Source: Conus ventricosus (lineage: Eukaryota; Mollusca; Gastropoda; Neogastropoda; Conidae). From it: a stretch of DNA of 64,000 bases. A program made the translations under genes and the position numbers. Shown one piece after another: positions 26,856 through 33,395 of the stretch; position 1 is the stretch's first letter; each line of letters starts with the position of its first letter. The stretch spans positions 85,032,042 through 85,096,041 of the forward strand of contig CM031607.1 of NCBI GenBank assembly GCA_018398815.1, in the 5' to 3' direction. The notes below the pieces were generated by a model. The model worked only from the letters and a program-made list of their open reading frames with translations. It did not search any database and was not told the DNA's origin.

Positions 26856-29111
26856 GTCCTGTGGAAGCTTGGCGCTTGATGATGTCCCTGAAGTCCGGGT
26901 TGTTGGCGGAGAGCACGTGGGCCATCGACCCCCTGAACATCCTGCTGTTTGACGATGCCACCGTGACCTACTTCAACCTGGCCAGCCTGCCGGGCCTGCT
27001 GGAGGTCCTGACCGAGCACTTCCGTGCGACCCTGCTGCACATCTTCAGGGGCCTGCGCAGGCAGGAGCTGCCCTGCGACGAGGAGTCCCTGCCACCCTGT
27101 GCAGGTCCAGCCGTGGAGGAGGGCTCTGATCACGATGACGCGGAGAAAGACACGGCCAGCTTGATCCAAATTCGAAGCGACGCCCGGTTGGACAAGACGT
27201 TATTCTGTGCGGACTTCACCTGGGTGTCGCGTCAGGGGCGGGGTGTGGTGAGGGATTCGGCCTGTGATGACGGTGCGGTGCTGGACGCCAAAGCGTGGGA
27301 TAAGCACTGTAACTTTGTCAGTGGGCGCCGGCACTGGCAGAAAGGGGGTGGGGACATCACTCATCATGTGGTGCCTTGCTTTGAGAGCAGCCAGACTCAG
27401 CAGTTCCTCACAGACACTTTCTACCTGAACAGGACTAGCAGAAAGGAGGGGGCAAGGAAACGCAAGGCAGCTCCTGGGGCCCTGGGCACCATGTGTGGGC
27501 ATGGACCCAAACGGCCGTGCAGTGAGGAGTGCCCCTCGCAGAAAGACGGGTGTGCGGAGGGGGGGACCTCGCCGCACGGTGCTGGTGACCTCTGTGATCA
27601 TTCCAAAGTGTATAGTCAGCAAGTGCTTCATCAGAATCGCATCGCCTCTCCCACAGACGTCAAAACGGAGGAACAGGGTTCAGGGTCACAGTGCTGCCAG
27701 TCCCAGGATTCCCTGTCGCCTCCCTTGTTATCACACAGTGGTGAAGGTGGTCCCGTTTCCAACGAAGAGAGTGTGAAAGGCAGTGCTGGTCATGTGAAAG
27801 AGAGCGGTGATAAGTGTGGGCCTCCACAGTTGAGGAGTGAGGAAGGAGGAGTGGGAACAAGGACATGTAGCGAGGACAAAATGCCAGATCAACCTAGCGC
27901 AAAGGACACTTCAGAAAAGGCGGACCCTGACCCGGGAAGCAAAGGTGCAGCCTCCAAAGAAGAAGAGGATGAGATGACGGCAGAAATTGTGGCCATGATG
28001 ATCAAAGAGCAGGACAAGGAGATGGAGGAGGAGGCGTACCGACCTGACGAGCCCCCGTTGACCACATTGCAGTCGGAGCAAGAGGAGCTGGGCCATCGCT
28101 GCGTGGCCATCTCCAACATCTTCCGCAGTCTGTCCTGCATCCCTGGCAATGAGGCAGTGCTGGCCAAACACCATGGCCTGATGTGGCTGCTGGGGCAGGT
28201 GCTGCTGCTGCATCACAGCCACCCCTGCGGACCAAACCACCCCCAGCCCTGCCCCTTGAACAGCAGGAGGAGGAGGTCAAGGTGGAGGAGGTGGCAGGGA
28301 AAGGGGAAGGCCAGGAAGGGGAGGGGCTGAAGGAGGTGGAGGAAGGGGAGAAGGACTGGGCCACCTGCCCCGAGTGGTGGTGGGAGACGCTGGAAGCCTT
28401 GCGGGAGAACGCGCTGGTGATCCTGGCCAACATCTGCTCCCACATGCACATGCGTGACATGGCCAGCGAGGTGTGCATGCCCATCCTGGACGGTCTGCTG
28501 CACTGGATGGTCTGCCCCTCCTCCGCCGCCTGCGACCCCTTGCCCTCCGCCTCCTCCGCCTCCCAGCTGTCCCCACAGCGCCTGGTCCTGGAGGCCCTGT
28601 GCAAGCTGTGCATCCATGAGGAGAACGTGGACCTGGTCCTGGCCACCCCGCCCTTCTCCCGCATCCTCTTGCTCCTGGAGCGACTCATTCGCCTCCTGGC
28701 TGAACGCTCCCAGCCCGTGCCCCGCGAGTTCTCCATCGCCCTGCTCTCCCGCCTGGTGCAGGGTGATTCCGTGGCTGCCCGCGCCATCGCTCTTCAGCAC
28801 CCGTCCATTCCTCTGCTCATCGAGTTCATAGAGTCAGCAGAACAGTCAGCCATGGCGGTGGCCGGGCAGCAAGGGGTGGGGGCGGGAGTGCAGAGCAATC
28901 CAGAAGCGTTGGGCACGTCTCTGGACATGCTGCGACGTGCAGCCTCCACCCTGCTGCACATGGCGCGCCTGCCCACAACCGCAAACTGTTCCTGCACCAC
29001 CCGAGCCGCCTGCTGGCCCTGGTCATGTCCCAGTGGCTGGACTGTGGGGTCACCCACATCATCTCTGACGGTCTCTTTGAGTGTTCACAGTTTGACACCC
29101 TGCCCACATGA
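911..29111 (+). CDS. ARID1: ARID1/Osa (BAF250) homologue, BAF complex subunit; 10 exons, 5' end outside window
   Basis: This is the only recognisable host gene. The spliced exons give roughly 2,100 codons, close to the length of vertebrate ARID1A/B (about 2,250) although the N-terminus is missing. The order of parts matches the family: a Met/Gly/Pro/Ser-rich disordered N-terminal half, the ARID domain (exons 3-4), a second Pro/Gly/Met-rich linker (exons 5-8), a basic KRRR patch (exon 9) and the C-terminal BAF250_C helical-repeat region (exon 10). ARID1 proteins are nuclear; they bind DNA with little sequence preference and act as the scaffold linking the SWI/SNF ATPase to the core. All inferred introns are GT-AG and phases agree across every junction. 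The frame is interrupted near 3700, 3808, 3852, 21168, 28220 and 28974, always by the equivalent of one missing base, so the assembled CDS is not continuous. Family assignment is very secure; the A versus B paralogue distinction does not apply outside vertebrates. Confidence 0.95.
2082..3537 (+). other. ARID1 intron with 30 bp minisatellite
   Basis: GT-AG intron of 1,456 bp. It contains a T-run at 2201-2216 and the repeat array at 2890-3285. Nothing else is recognised. Confidence 0.75.
2890..3285. repeat. 30 bp minisatellite
   Basis: Tandem units of the form GAGAGGGATGGCCACAATTC plus AGTTTAAGTT. Units are degenerate in 2890-3130, with several identical copies at about 3136-3275. Confidence 0.85.
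3538..4490 (+). CDS. ARID1: ARID1 exon: Ser-rich segment, NMPP repeats, basic end before ARID domain
   Basis: The acceptor is TGTGTGCAG|CT and the donor is AAGAAG|GTATAC. The protein runs from a Ser-rich piece ([13 protein letters not shown]) through [13 protein letters not shown] into a repeated Asn-Met-Pro-Pro tract (3830-4170), then ends DDPPEKKKK. The true frame changes three times, near 3700, 3808 and 3852, each needing one extra base. All three sites sit in C-runs, and the protein on either side keeps the same composition. The exon closes in phase 0, matching the ARID exon at 8259. The terminal Lys cluster just before the ARID domain resembles the basic patch there in other ARID1 proteins. 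Single-C losses in assembly are the simplest reading. Confidence 0.85.
3830..4170 (+). repeat. in-exon NMPP codon repeat
   Basis: Imperfect repeats of AACATGCCTCCCAGC and related 15-27 nt units encode Asn-Met-Pro-Pro-Ser/Gly runs inside the ARID1 exon. The higher-order unit NMPPSNMPN is repeated five or more times. AAC and ATG are constant while the Pro and Ser/Gly codons vary at third positions. Confidence 0.85.
6805..6915. repeat. two-copy tandem duplication, ~55 bp
   Basis: GAATGCTAATTAGCAGTTGT and the following CTAAGTCATTTTGAAA recur back to back with one or two substitutions. Confidence 0.8.
7985..8122. repeat. (CA)n / CATG-rich microsatellite
   Basis: Interspersed CACACA and CATGCATG stretches leading into an almost pure CA run at 8082-8122, 140 bp before the ARID exon. 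Confidence 0.85.
8259..8447 (+). CDS. ARID1: ARID1 exon: N-terminal half of the ARID DNA-binding domain
   Basis: Acceptor AACACAG|AAAGCG, donor GAG|GTCAGC, both phase 0, 63 codons. It encodes the first helices of an ARID domain: [20 protein letters not shown], then [20 protein letters not shown] and VREKGGF. The motif P-x-L-D-L-Y-x-L-Y followed by V-x-x-x-G-G is diagnostic of ARID (helices H2-H4), and the spacing matches ARID1A. The domain binds DNA, with the helix-turn-helix loop facing the major groove. No stop or frame break is present. Confidence 0.95.
8448..8802 (+). other. ARID1 intron splitting the ARID domain
   Basis: 355 bp, donor GAG|GTCAGC. The terminal part contains a duplicated 3' splice-site region. 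Confidence 0.85.
8726..8829 (+). repeat. tandem duplication of a splice acceptor plus exon start
   Basis: A unit of about 53 bp containing CCATTGATGTGTGTCTGTGC, AG and GTGAACAAAGCCAAGAG occurs twice. The first copy carries TGA in the exon frame; the second is the real exon start at 8803. Confidence 0.9.
8803..9019 (+). CDS. ARID1: ARID1 exon: C-terminal half of the ARID domain
   Basis: Acceptor TGTGCAG|GTGAAC, donor CCCCAG|GTATGA. The first codons, [16 protein letters not shown], continue the ARID fold, and [16 protein letters not shown] is the characteristic last long helix (human: LKKQYIQCLYAFECK). A Lys/Arg-rich tail, [16 protein letters not shown], follows. The acceptor region is duplicated: a near copy at about 8726-8772 has the same CAG|GTGAACAAAGCCAAG but then reads AGA TGA, so it would stop at once. 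The second copy must be the working one. The donor is also duplicated: a second CCACAG|GTATGA at 9070/9071 would extend the exon by 51 nt, 17 codons in frame. The exon ends in phase 1. Confidence 0.95.
9369..9992. mobile_element. TTAA-flanked piggyBac-like remnant/MITE
   Basis: Both ends carry TTAA: the left terminus is TTAACCCTCTTCAGTATGCA and the right terminus, read inward, is TTAACTCTCTTGACAAGCAT. TTAA target duplications with CCCT-type tips are a piggyBac feature. On the minus strand, around 9530-9640, a frame reads [20 protein letters not shown] then SEESSDD, an acidic Asp/Glu/Ser stretch like the N-terminus of piggyBac transposases. No catalytic region is present. Confidence 0.6.
11690..11780. 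repeat. ~45 bp tandem repeat, three copies
   Basis: TTGACATGCATACACATAGC and variants repeat three times with ATAAATGTATAG between them. Confidence 0.75.
11822..11975. repeat. SINE 3' fragment
   Basis: It shares GTTGGCTCTGCCCAGGTAGG, CAGCC and the downstream TCTCTAAC/TGTAACC block with 15125-15265, and ends in ATAAATACTCTTAATAATTA, an A/T-rich tail typical of a retroposed SINE. The function is not known. Confidence 0.5.
12640..13278. repeat. 49 bp minisatellite, about 13 copies
   Basis: The unit is GGTGATGAAGCAGAGCCGTG, TGGTGACCCA, GGGATTGTTCTGATCAGTT. One more degenerate unit lies at 13417-13458, after a MITE half. That unit is the ARID1 exon acceptor: GAAGCAGAGCCGTGTGGTGA, then CCCTGTGGTTTG, then TCTGTTCCAG. 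Confidence 0.9.
13279..13416. mobile_element. single arm of a palindromic MITE
   Basis: It contains ACAAATTATCTCCCTTGGTT, AAATAGCAGACGA and ends AGAAAAATCAAACTGCCAT. The same blocks form a complete inverted-repeat element at 23643-23986. Here it interrupts the 49 bp array just before an exon. Confidence 0.65.
13459..14413 (+). CDS. ARID1: ARID1 exon: Met/Gly/Pro/Ser-rich linker after ARID
   Basis: Acceptor TGTTCCAG|GTTCGC completes a Gly codon with exon 4; donor GAAAA|GTGAGT leaves phase 2. The frame is open throughout (about 318 codons). It begins [14 protein letters not shown], goes through MMG-rich repeats ([14 protein letters not shown]) and ends [16 protein letters not shown] then YPFGQE. 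The segment [10 protein letters not shown] corresponds to the SVGIQDAF-type segment downstream of the ARID in vertebrate ARID1A. No folded domain is seen. A large antisense reading frame over the same bases is a by-product of GC-rich codon use. Confidence 0.9.
14799..14960 (+). repeat. tRNA-derived SINE head
   Basis: A tRNA-like 5' region starts GCCGGAATAGCTCAGCTGG, giving an A-box-like TAGCTCAGCTGGAAGAG, and has a B-box-like GGTTCAGTTCTCTG at 14859. The acceptor-stem partner GCTAGGC follows. The stems are imperfect (the anticodon arm is degenerate) and non-tRNA sequence follows, so this is a SINE and not a tRNA gene. Confidence 0.65.
15125..15265 (+). repeat. SINE 3' domain
   Basis: It shares GTTGGCTCTTCCCAGGTAGG, CAGCC and GGTCTGTAACCAAGGATAGG with the fragment at 11822-11975. 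It may be the tail of the SINE starting at 14799. Confidence 0.5.
15280..15694. mobile_element. 415 bp TTAA-flanked MITE with good terminal inverted repeats
   Basis: The left end TTAACTCTTTCATCCCTGC and the right end, read inward, TTAACTCTTTCATTCCTAC are near-perfect inverted repeats including the TTAA target. No coding capacity. Inside, CTTCCTGCAGCCYGGAAAA occurs twice in tandem (15335, 15379). Confidence 0.85.
15837..16096 (+). CDS. ARID1: ARID1 exon: Ser/Pro/Tyr-rich linker
   Basis: Acceptor TTGTCCAG|CTCCAG completes an Asn codon with the previous phase-2 exon; donor CTCAAG|GTCAGT leaves phase 1. It encodes [18 protein letters not shown], then a stretch rich in Ser, Pro and aromatic residues ending RDGSYSAQ. 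The spaced Tyr/Phe residues in a Ser/Gly/Pro/Gln background are typical of the prion-like central region of ARID1/Osa. The frame is intact. No domain can be named. Confidence 0.85.
16097..16844 (+). other. ARID1 intron with 50 bp minisatellite
   Basis: 748 bp; holds the array at 16365-16580 and a T-run at 16656-16667. Confidence 0.75.
16365..16580. repeat. 50 bp minisatellite, about 4 copies
   Basis: The unit GGTCTGAAAAGTATTACTGA plus ATAGTAAACTCTGTACACAA plus GCTATTAATT repeats with spacing 50. Confidence 0.9.
16845..16940 (+). CDS. ARID1: ARID1 probable short exon
   Basis: A 96 bp segment lies between TTTGCCAGCAG and G|GTATGC. Its phases fit both neighbours exactly: 2 bases complete a Gly codon from exon 6, and 1 base is left for exon 8. 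In the phase-dictated frame it reads [17 protein letters not shown] second frame within the same segment reads [20 protein letters not shown], which looks much more like ARID1/Osa linker sequence (compare the MYSPSRY stretch of ARID1A). Two compensating indels would be needed to use it. The exon boundaries are therefore better supported than its reading frame. Confidence 0.55.
18490..18714. repeat. 36 bp minisatellite, left part
   Basis: The unit TGTGTTCTATAGGACTGAGA plus ACAGTTAAGTGTACAT occurs about six times. The length is a multiple of 3, so long meaningless reading frames appear. Confidence 0.9.
18974..19254 (+). pseudogene. N-terminal fragment of a transposon protein with degenerate zinc-finger
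   Basis: The frame begins [16 protein letters not shown] and contains [10 protein letters not shown], then a short region with [20 protein letters not shown] and [10 protein letters not shown]. The C-x-n-C ... L-x-x-H-x-x-x-x-(K/R) layout resembles the BED/TTF-like fingers at the N-terminus of hAT-family transposases, but the key spacing is damaged. The frame runs into (CT)n repeats and no catalytic domain follows. It is internal to the TIR element. Exact family not assigned. Confidence 0.5.
19262..19512. repeat. (CT)n microsatellite block
   Basis: TCTCTC runs at 19264-19325 and 19460-19510, separated by C-rich and TC-rich sequence. Confidence 0.9.
19905..20515. repeat. 36 bp minisatellite, right part
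   Basis: About 16 further copies of the unit seen at 18490-18714, with small substitutions (AGAGCAG/AGAACAG, GTACAT/GTATGT). Confidence 0.9.
20888..20940. repeat. (GT)n microsatellite
   Basis: Nearly pure GT over about 45 bases. Confidence 0.95.
21120..21270 (+). CDS. ARID1: ARID1 exon: linker preceding the basic patch
   Basis: The acceptor is AACAG|GCCGTG directly after a (GT)n tract. The frame set by exon 7 reads [18 protein letters not shown]; from a C6 run near 21168 the sensible frame continues one base out, reading [20 protein letters not shown] and then [11 protein letters not shown]. One missing C restores the join. Two donors lie 9 nt apart, CAG|GTAGAG (after 21270) and CAG|GTAATG (after 21279). 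Both are in frame, the second adding Val-Glu-Gln. The exon ends in phase 0, matching exon 26225. Confidence 0.8.
21672..23277 (+). mobile_element. truncated hAT transposon
   Basis: 1.6 kb element. TIRs CAGGGTTGCATCTAGA (left) and, read inward, the same 16 bases at the right end. Flanks share CATGTC (left CCATGTC, right CATGTCTG), a decayed or imperfect 8 bp target duplication. Close to the right end is a GGGGGCAAAGCCCCCC hairpin. It encodes the N-terminal half of a hAT transposase only. Confidence 0.9.
21981..23036 (+). pseudogene. hAT transposase, N-terminal half (zinc finger plus first catalytic Asp residues)
   Basis: The ATG at 21981 ([15 protein letters not shown]) is preferred over upstream in-frame starts. 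An acidic segment is followed by a TTF/BED-like zinc finger: W-x-x-x-x-[13 protein letters not shown], then [13 protein letters not shown]. The catalytic core follows, with [20 protein letters not shown] (first catalytic Asp) and [12 protein letters not shown] (second). The frame stops straight after VSIHCMAH. A further short frame continues [20 protein letters not shown] after the stop, but the helical insertion domain, catalytic Glu and C-terminal dimerisation region are absent. Closest to the ZNF862/KIAA1586-like hAT group, by recognition only. Not expected to be active. Confidence 0.85.
23278..24960. repeat. 23 bp minisatellite (TTGATGGCATGCCTATGATCATG type), interrupted
   Basis: Dozens of variants of ATGATCATGTTGAGGGCATG or GTTGATGGCATGCCTATGAT. 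Many units contain overlapping palindromes (TGATCA, GCATGC). The array is interrupted by the element at 23490-24078. Confidence 0.9.
23490..24078. mobile_element. palindromic MITE inside the 23 bp array
   Basis: Ends GGGTTCGTACGCTCC and, read inward from the right, GGGGTTCCTACAGACTCC are imperfect inverted repeats. The centre (23643-23986) is a long palindrome built from ATGGCAGTTTGATTTTTC, ACAAATTATCTCCCTTGGTT and their complements. One arm recurs at 13279-13416. No coding capacity. Confidence 0.65.
25050..26222. repeat. 87 bp minisatellite with 20 bp sub-array, ends at an ARID1 acceptor
   Basis: About eleven copies of a unit containing GGTGATGTGAATGGGAAACA, GTTGTAATGACTGCTCACTG, TGTCTTTGTGTGACTGCTGG and GTGGTCACTGCAGGTCGGT. 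Toward the exon a 20 bp piece, GGTGGTCACTGCAGGTGGGT, is amplified separately (25975-26060, 26140-26215). The exon acceptor GGTGGTCTGTTGCAG|CAG is a variant of the same piece. Confidence 0.9.
26225..26354 (+). CDS. ARID1: ARID1 exon: conserved basic patch before BAF250_C
   Basis: Acceptor TGTTGCAG|CAGAAG, donor ATCT|GTAAGT, phase 0 in and phase 1 out. It encodes [20 protein letters not shown] then [20 protein letters not shown] and KDI. The core SVEATQP...RRRL.KDI is nearly identical to vertebrate ARID1A/B and is the start of the conserved C-terminal region; TKRRRL is a probable nuclear localisation signal. The upstream intron end is an 87 bp minisatellite whose units each contain CACTGCAG|GT. 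Confidence 0.95.
26355..26855 (+). other. ARID1 last intron
   Basis: 501 bp. It contains two copies of an ~80 bp unit (26512-26583 and 26592-26664: GACTGATTGGACCTRGTATT ... GCTTAATATGCCCC), C-rich and TC-rich stretches, then (GT)n up to the acceptor. Confidence 0.85.
26797..26852. repeat. (GT)n abutting an ARID1 acceptor
   Basis: More than 25 GT dinucleotides followed directly by GCAG and the exon. There is no conventional pyrimidine tract between repeat and acceptor. Confidence 0.95.
26856..29111 (+). CDS. ARID1: ARID1 terminal coding exon: BAF250_C domain and stop
   Basis: The acceptor TGTGCAG|GTCCTG lies right at the end of a long (GT)n tract. The protein starts [20 protein letters not shown] and continues [27 protein letters not shown], then a variable acidic/Ser-rich insert (27100-28010), then the helical repeat region with [86 protein letters not shown] and [14 protein letters not shown]. 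These are the BAF250_C hallmarks; this region contacts the BAF core. The frame slips by one missing base near 28220 and again at about 28974. After the second slip the protein ends [20 protein letters not shown], then [12 protein letters not shown] and TGA (29109-29111). The last dozen residues differ from the vertebrate end, where the equivalent stretch is LFLIGQS. Confidence 0.95.
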
Positions 29112-31082
29112 CGGCGCACCAACGGCAGCAGGCCTGCCCTGTTTGCTGCGTATCCTTGACAGAGAGCTGTGACTGTGCTGCTCTGAGACAGAAGGCTGCA
29201 GTTCATGGCGCGTGTAGGGCATGCCCTGACAGCCTGCCTGCAAACAACACTCCAACACACCATGGCCAACACAGTTTGGGGGGGGGGGGGGGGGGGGGAG
29301 AATAAATTGAATGGCGGAGGAGTGTCTGGAGGGAGAGGTGGTCTTCATATTAACGGTAACATGCACAAATAACTGCCATACGCAATGGATAGGACACGGG
29401 CCTCGCATGCACATGAGAGAGGGCAAGACAGCGGAACACAGACCAGTGTTTGTACCGACCCAAATGATCTCTTTAGGTGCTGTTTACTGGAGCTGGGACA
29501 TTGGGGCTCCTGCCACATTTCTGAAGAAAGACCATGTGAAGAGTTGCACGTAGTTGTCCTGTCTCCCTCCTTCTCAGAGACAAAACTGTGATCTTGTCAG
29601 TGTCGTGCCAGGACAGTCCTCTGACGATTCACTGTGTTGTTGGTGGGAATCCTACGCTCTCTTTTCTTTTCTTTTTTTTTTTTTCTTGGCTCTTCCTTCG
29701 TTGTACCATTAACACATGTATACATGTATATGACAGCTAACTGCTTATCACCAGAATGTTTGGATGAGTGAGGTTGATGGCAGACACTCTCAATGAGAAA
29801 GGGTGCCGATGTCAGGGGAGATGCTTGAGGGCGTTTTATCTTGTGGAGCTGATTGAGCAGCGAGTGTGGTCCCCAGTGAGTGCTGTGTGGTGTCATTGCC
29901 ATGTGACGTGGGCGGGGAGGGTCCTTTTCTGACATGAACCCTAGAACCGACAGCTGCCCTCACAGCTGTGCCCTCTGCTCACTTCCTCTTTTTTTTTTTA
30001 AATCCTTGTCAACATCGTGTACAGACCAGACGTGATCAGTCATACCTGTTTCCTTCTCTTGTCCTGTCTTTTTTGTGTTCCAGTAAGCTGGGTTGTTCAA
30101 CAATGTGTGTCTTCAGAAATTGGCTAGCTGTAGCTCATGTTTCCGTCTTCATTGTTGTGCTGCCTTCAGTTCGATTTCTTCACAATCATGTGACATTTGT
30201 TTGGCAGTGGAGTGTGTGTGTGACATGTGGATCCGTGTAAGGGGTGACTGGGCATATGTAATGTTTGGAATAGGTCCAGGTACAAGTCATTTAGCAGTGT
30301 TCAGTATGGCTCTGCCGATGGATGGAAGGTGTGCCAGAGATGTCAAAAGGGGTCTGCTGATTGGTCAAAAGGAAACACGATTTCACTGGCTCCCTTAGTG
30401 ATAGGGCGTGATGAACCTTTCCTCTGTGGCACAGATTATCCAAGATGTTTAAATAGGCTACTTGAATCGTACCTGGTAACGCAAGATGCTTTTGTTTTTA
30501 CAAGAAAGTATTTTTTACTTCCCTTGTTTGTGTGGTTGTTTTCTTTGCACAAGATAACGGGCAATAGTTGAACAATATAAAGTAATCATGTTAAGTATTT
30601 ACAGAAACAGATGTCTACTGATAGAAGCGCGTTTGGCTTTTTTTTTTCATGTTGATTCAGCCTTCTTCACAATATGAGAAATCGTAGTGTTTTCAGGAGT
30701 GCATCAGATGGTGTACCTTTACAAGTTATTGCTGTGGGATCATTGTGGTACTCGGATTTGACTGGACATTTTGTTCACTGAAGATCATTCCGTCAGTGTC
30801 TGACGAGAACTAATCTTGCTGAAAATCATAGGATTAGGATCCTTTCTTTGAACTCGGGCCTGCTCTGGGAATGGGATGAAGGGAGCTCCCTGGCATTCTG
30901 AACCAGTGTCTGTGGTGCTTGACTGTTGACCAGGAGGCAGTCATCAGTGTGAGCATGGAAGGCTGTCAGGGAACAGTGTCAGCACGAACAGACCACAAGA
31001 CAAACACTTGGGACAAGGCAGCAGATGGAGAGGGTGGAGCGAGGGAAGTTTGTGCTTGTTTTCATTCAGGAAACTGAAGCCT

Positions 31083-31118
<36 letters not shown>

Positions 31119-31904
31119 TGCATGTGAAGGGAAGGGTGTAGGTATACCAAGTAGCAGGTAACAGATGGTTGTACTCACATATATGTGAAGGGAAGGGTGT
31201 AGGTATACCAAGTAGCAGTTGACAGATGGTTGTACTCACATACTTGGTCATGTCCCCACACTTTCATCGTCTGAAGTTTGGAGTAGTGGATGTACCGTAA
31301 TTGTAATTCTATCTATACTGTCAGAAATTCAGTTAGAACTGTTTCTCTCCTTGTCCTTTCTTCAGATCATAAAATGCATGGTGTGTATGTGCTGTGTAAC
31401 TTGTGAATTGTGTCGTACCATTTTGTAATGCATGGATCATTTCTGGATGGCATAACTATTCTGTATGGTAAATTGAATAAGTGAAATGTTGACGTGTTTT
31501 GACAATACTCTTTTGATTGTTGGTATGTCATATTCTGGAGATTCCCTAGTTCAACTATTCTGTTCATTTCTTTCACTGATCCACAATCACGTTAGGATGA
31601 GAAAATGTATGGTATTGTTCTCTTCACAGATCTGCCTGATTATGATGGAAAATACTGTATGTGACATTGTTAAGGTCAATCGCTGGTGGTCTGGAGAAGC
31701 AGACGGCAAATGTCTCCAGCTATGGTTTTATTCATTGGAACATGTTCGTGATTTCACTGAAGCGGTTTTTAATGTCGTCAACTGATAAAACTAAAGATTC
31801 TTTTTGTTTGTTTTGTTGCAGTATTTATGTGTACATGAAGTAAACTTGCGAGAATTCATATTTGTCTGTGAGCATGGCATGTTTGTTAAGATCAGGCTAT
31901 GGCT
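29112..31904 (+). other. ARID1 3' UTR and/or intergenic DNA
   Basis: No coding frame with family resemblance. It contains poly-G tracts at 29278-29298 and 31083-31116 (34 Gs), a T-run at 29665-29684 and two copies of a ~65 bp unit (31117-31235: GTGAAGGGAAGGGTGTAGGT). Confidence 0.6.
29301..29306 (+). promoter_or_regulatory. candidate ARID1 polyadenylation signal AATAAA
   Basis: AATAAA occurs 190 bp after the stop codon, immediately behind a 21-base G tract (29278-29298), and is followed within 30 bp by a GT-rich stretch (GTGTCTGGAGGGAGAGGTGG). This is the first canonical hexamer after the stop. A longer 3' UTR using later signals cannot be excluded. Confidence 0.35.
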
Positions 31905-32592
31905 TTGATTGATGGAGTTGGTTGGTTGATGACAGACGAACGTGGTTGGATTGTGACTGGGATTGATGGAGGGTGTTGGTTGATGACAGACGAATGTGGT
32001 TGGATTGTGAGTGGGATTGACGGAGATGGTTGGTTGATGACAGACGAATGTGGCTGGATTGTGACTGGGATTGACGGAGATGGTTGGTTGATGACAGACG
32101 AATGTGGTTGGATTGTGACTGGGATTGATGGAGGTGGTTGGTTGATGACAGACGAATGTGGTTGGATTGTGACTGGGATTGATGGAGGTGGTTGGTTGAT
32201 GACAGACGAATGTGGTTGGATTGTGACTGGGATTGATGGAGGTGGTTGGTTGATGACAGACGAATGTGGTTGGATTGTGACTGGGATTGACGGAGATGGT
32301 TGGTTGATGACAGACAAATGTGGCTGGATTGTGACTGGGATTGACGGAGGTGGTTGGATGATGACAGACGAATGTGGCTGGATTGTGACTGGGATTGACG
32401 GAGGTGGTTGGATTGTGACTGGGATTGACGGAGATGGTTGGATGATGACAGACGAATGTGGTTGGATTGTGAGTGGGATTGATGGAGGTGGTTGGTTGAT
32501 GACAGACGAATTGTGGTTGGATTGTGACTGGGATTGACGGAGGTGGTTGGTTGATGACAGACGAATGTGGCTGGATTGTGACTGGGATTGCA
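31905..32592. repeat. 54 bp minisatellite, about 13 copies
   Basis: The unit is GGTGGTTGGTTGATGACAGA, CGAATGTGGTTGGATTGTGA, CTGGGATTGATGGA. It is a multiple of 3 without stops in several frames, which creates 200-300 codon open frames on both strands with an 18-residue periodicity. These are not considered genes. Confidence 0.95.
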
Positions 32593-33008
32593 AATGATCT
32601 TTCAAACATACCTGAGTGGCAATTTGGTGAGACGATCTTGTCACCACACACAGCACTATGCCTCGCATTAATCACTCTCCATCCCTGTTTGTTCTGGTCC
32701 ATGCCAGTGACTGCAGCATCAGCAGAATATCATGTCAAGCCCAGCTCTGTCTTGACCAAATTATCTTTCCCCTTTCCTTGTTTGTGGGGTTCCATTTGAC
32801 CATCAGTCGCCAGTCTTAGTGAGCTTGTTCTGCACTCCAGTTCATGGCTGAGTGACGAATGAGATGGCATTGTCTGCCTATCACATCGCTTTACTATTTC
32901 TTCTTCATGCATTGAAACAAGAAAACAATGATGGTACATAATTTTTAAAAAAAGGCTTTTTTCTGACTTCAGCCTTTAAGATGAAGTTTTTTTTACATTG
33001 AAAATTTA

Positions 33009-33041
<33 letters not shown>

Positions 33042-33395
33042 CCAAACACTAGTTGCAAAGCTTCATTTGAGTGGATTTGTGTGGCTAAAAGTAAAAGGTA
33101 ATGAACAAGACTTCCTGCTTACACACACACACACACAGACACACACACACACACACACACACACACGCCCAGAAAGAAGTTTGGGAGAAAAATTAACAAT
33201 TTTCACAAGGCTGCTAACCCTCCTGAATATTTCTGCAATTTGCATATATTAAGAAATCGATCCTGAATGGAGTGCGAAAAGCAGAATTTCAAAAATTTAG
33301 TATGAAATATGGACATCGGGGTGTCATTCCTGAATAAGGATACAAAGCATCACAGAATGAAACCCAAATGATGATGGGTATATGTTGGCGGTTAT
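32593..33395. other. non-coding interval with (CT)n and (CA)n tracts
   Basis: Contains CT repeats at 33017-33042 and CA repeats at 33121-33168. Nothing else recognised. Confidence 0.6.

Noticed and set aside
31791..32702. 300-codon open frame on the minus strand
   Set aside because: Produced entirely by a 54 bp tandem repeat.
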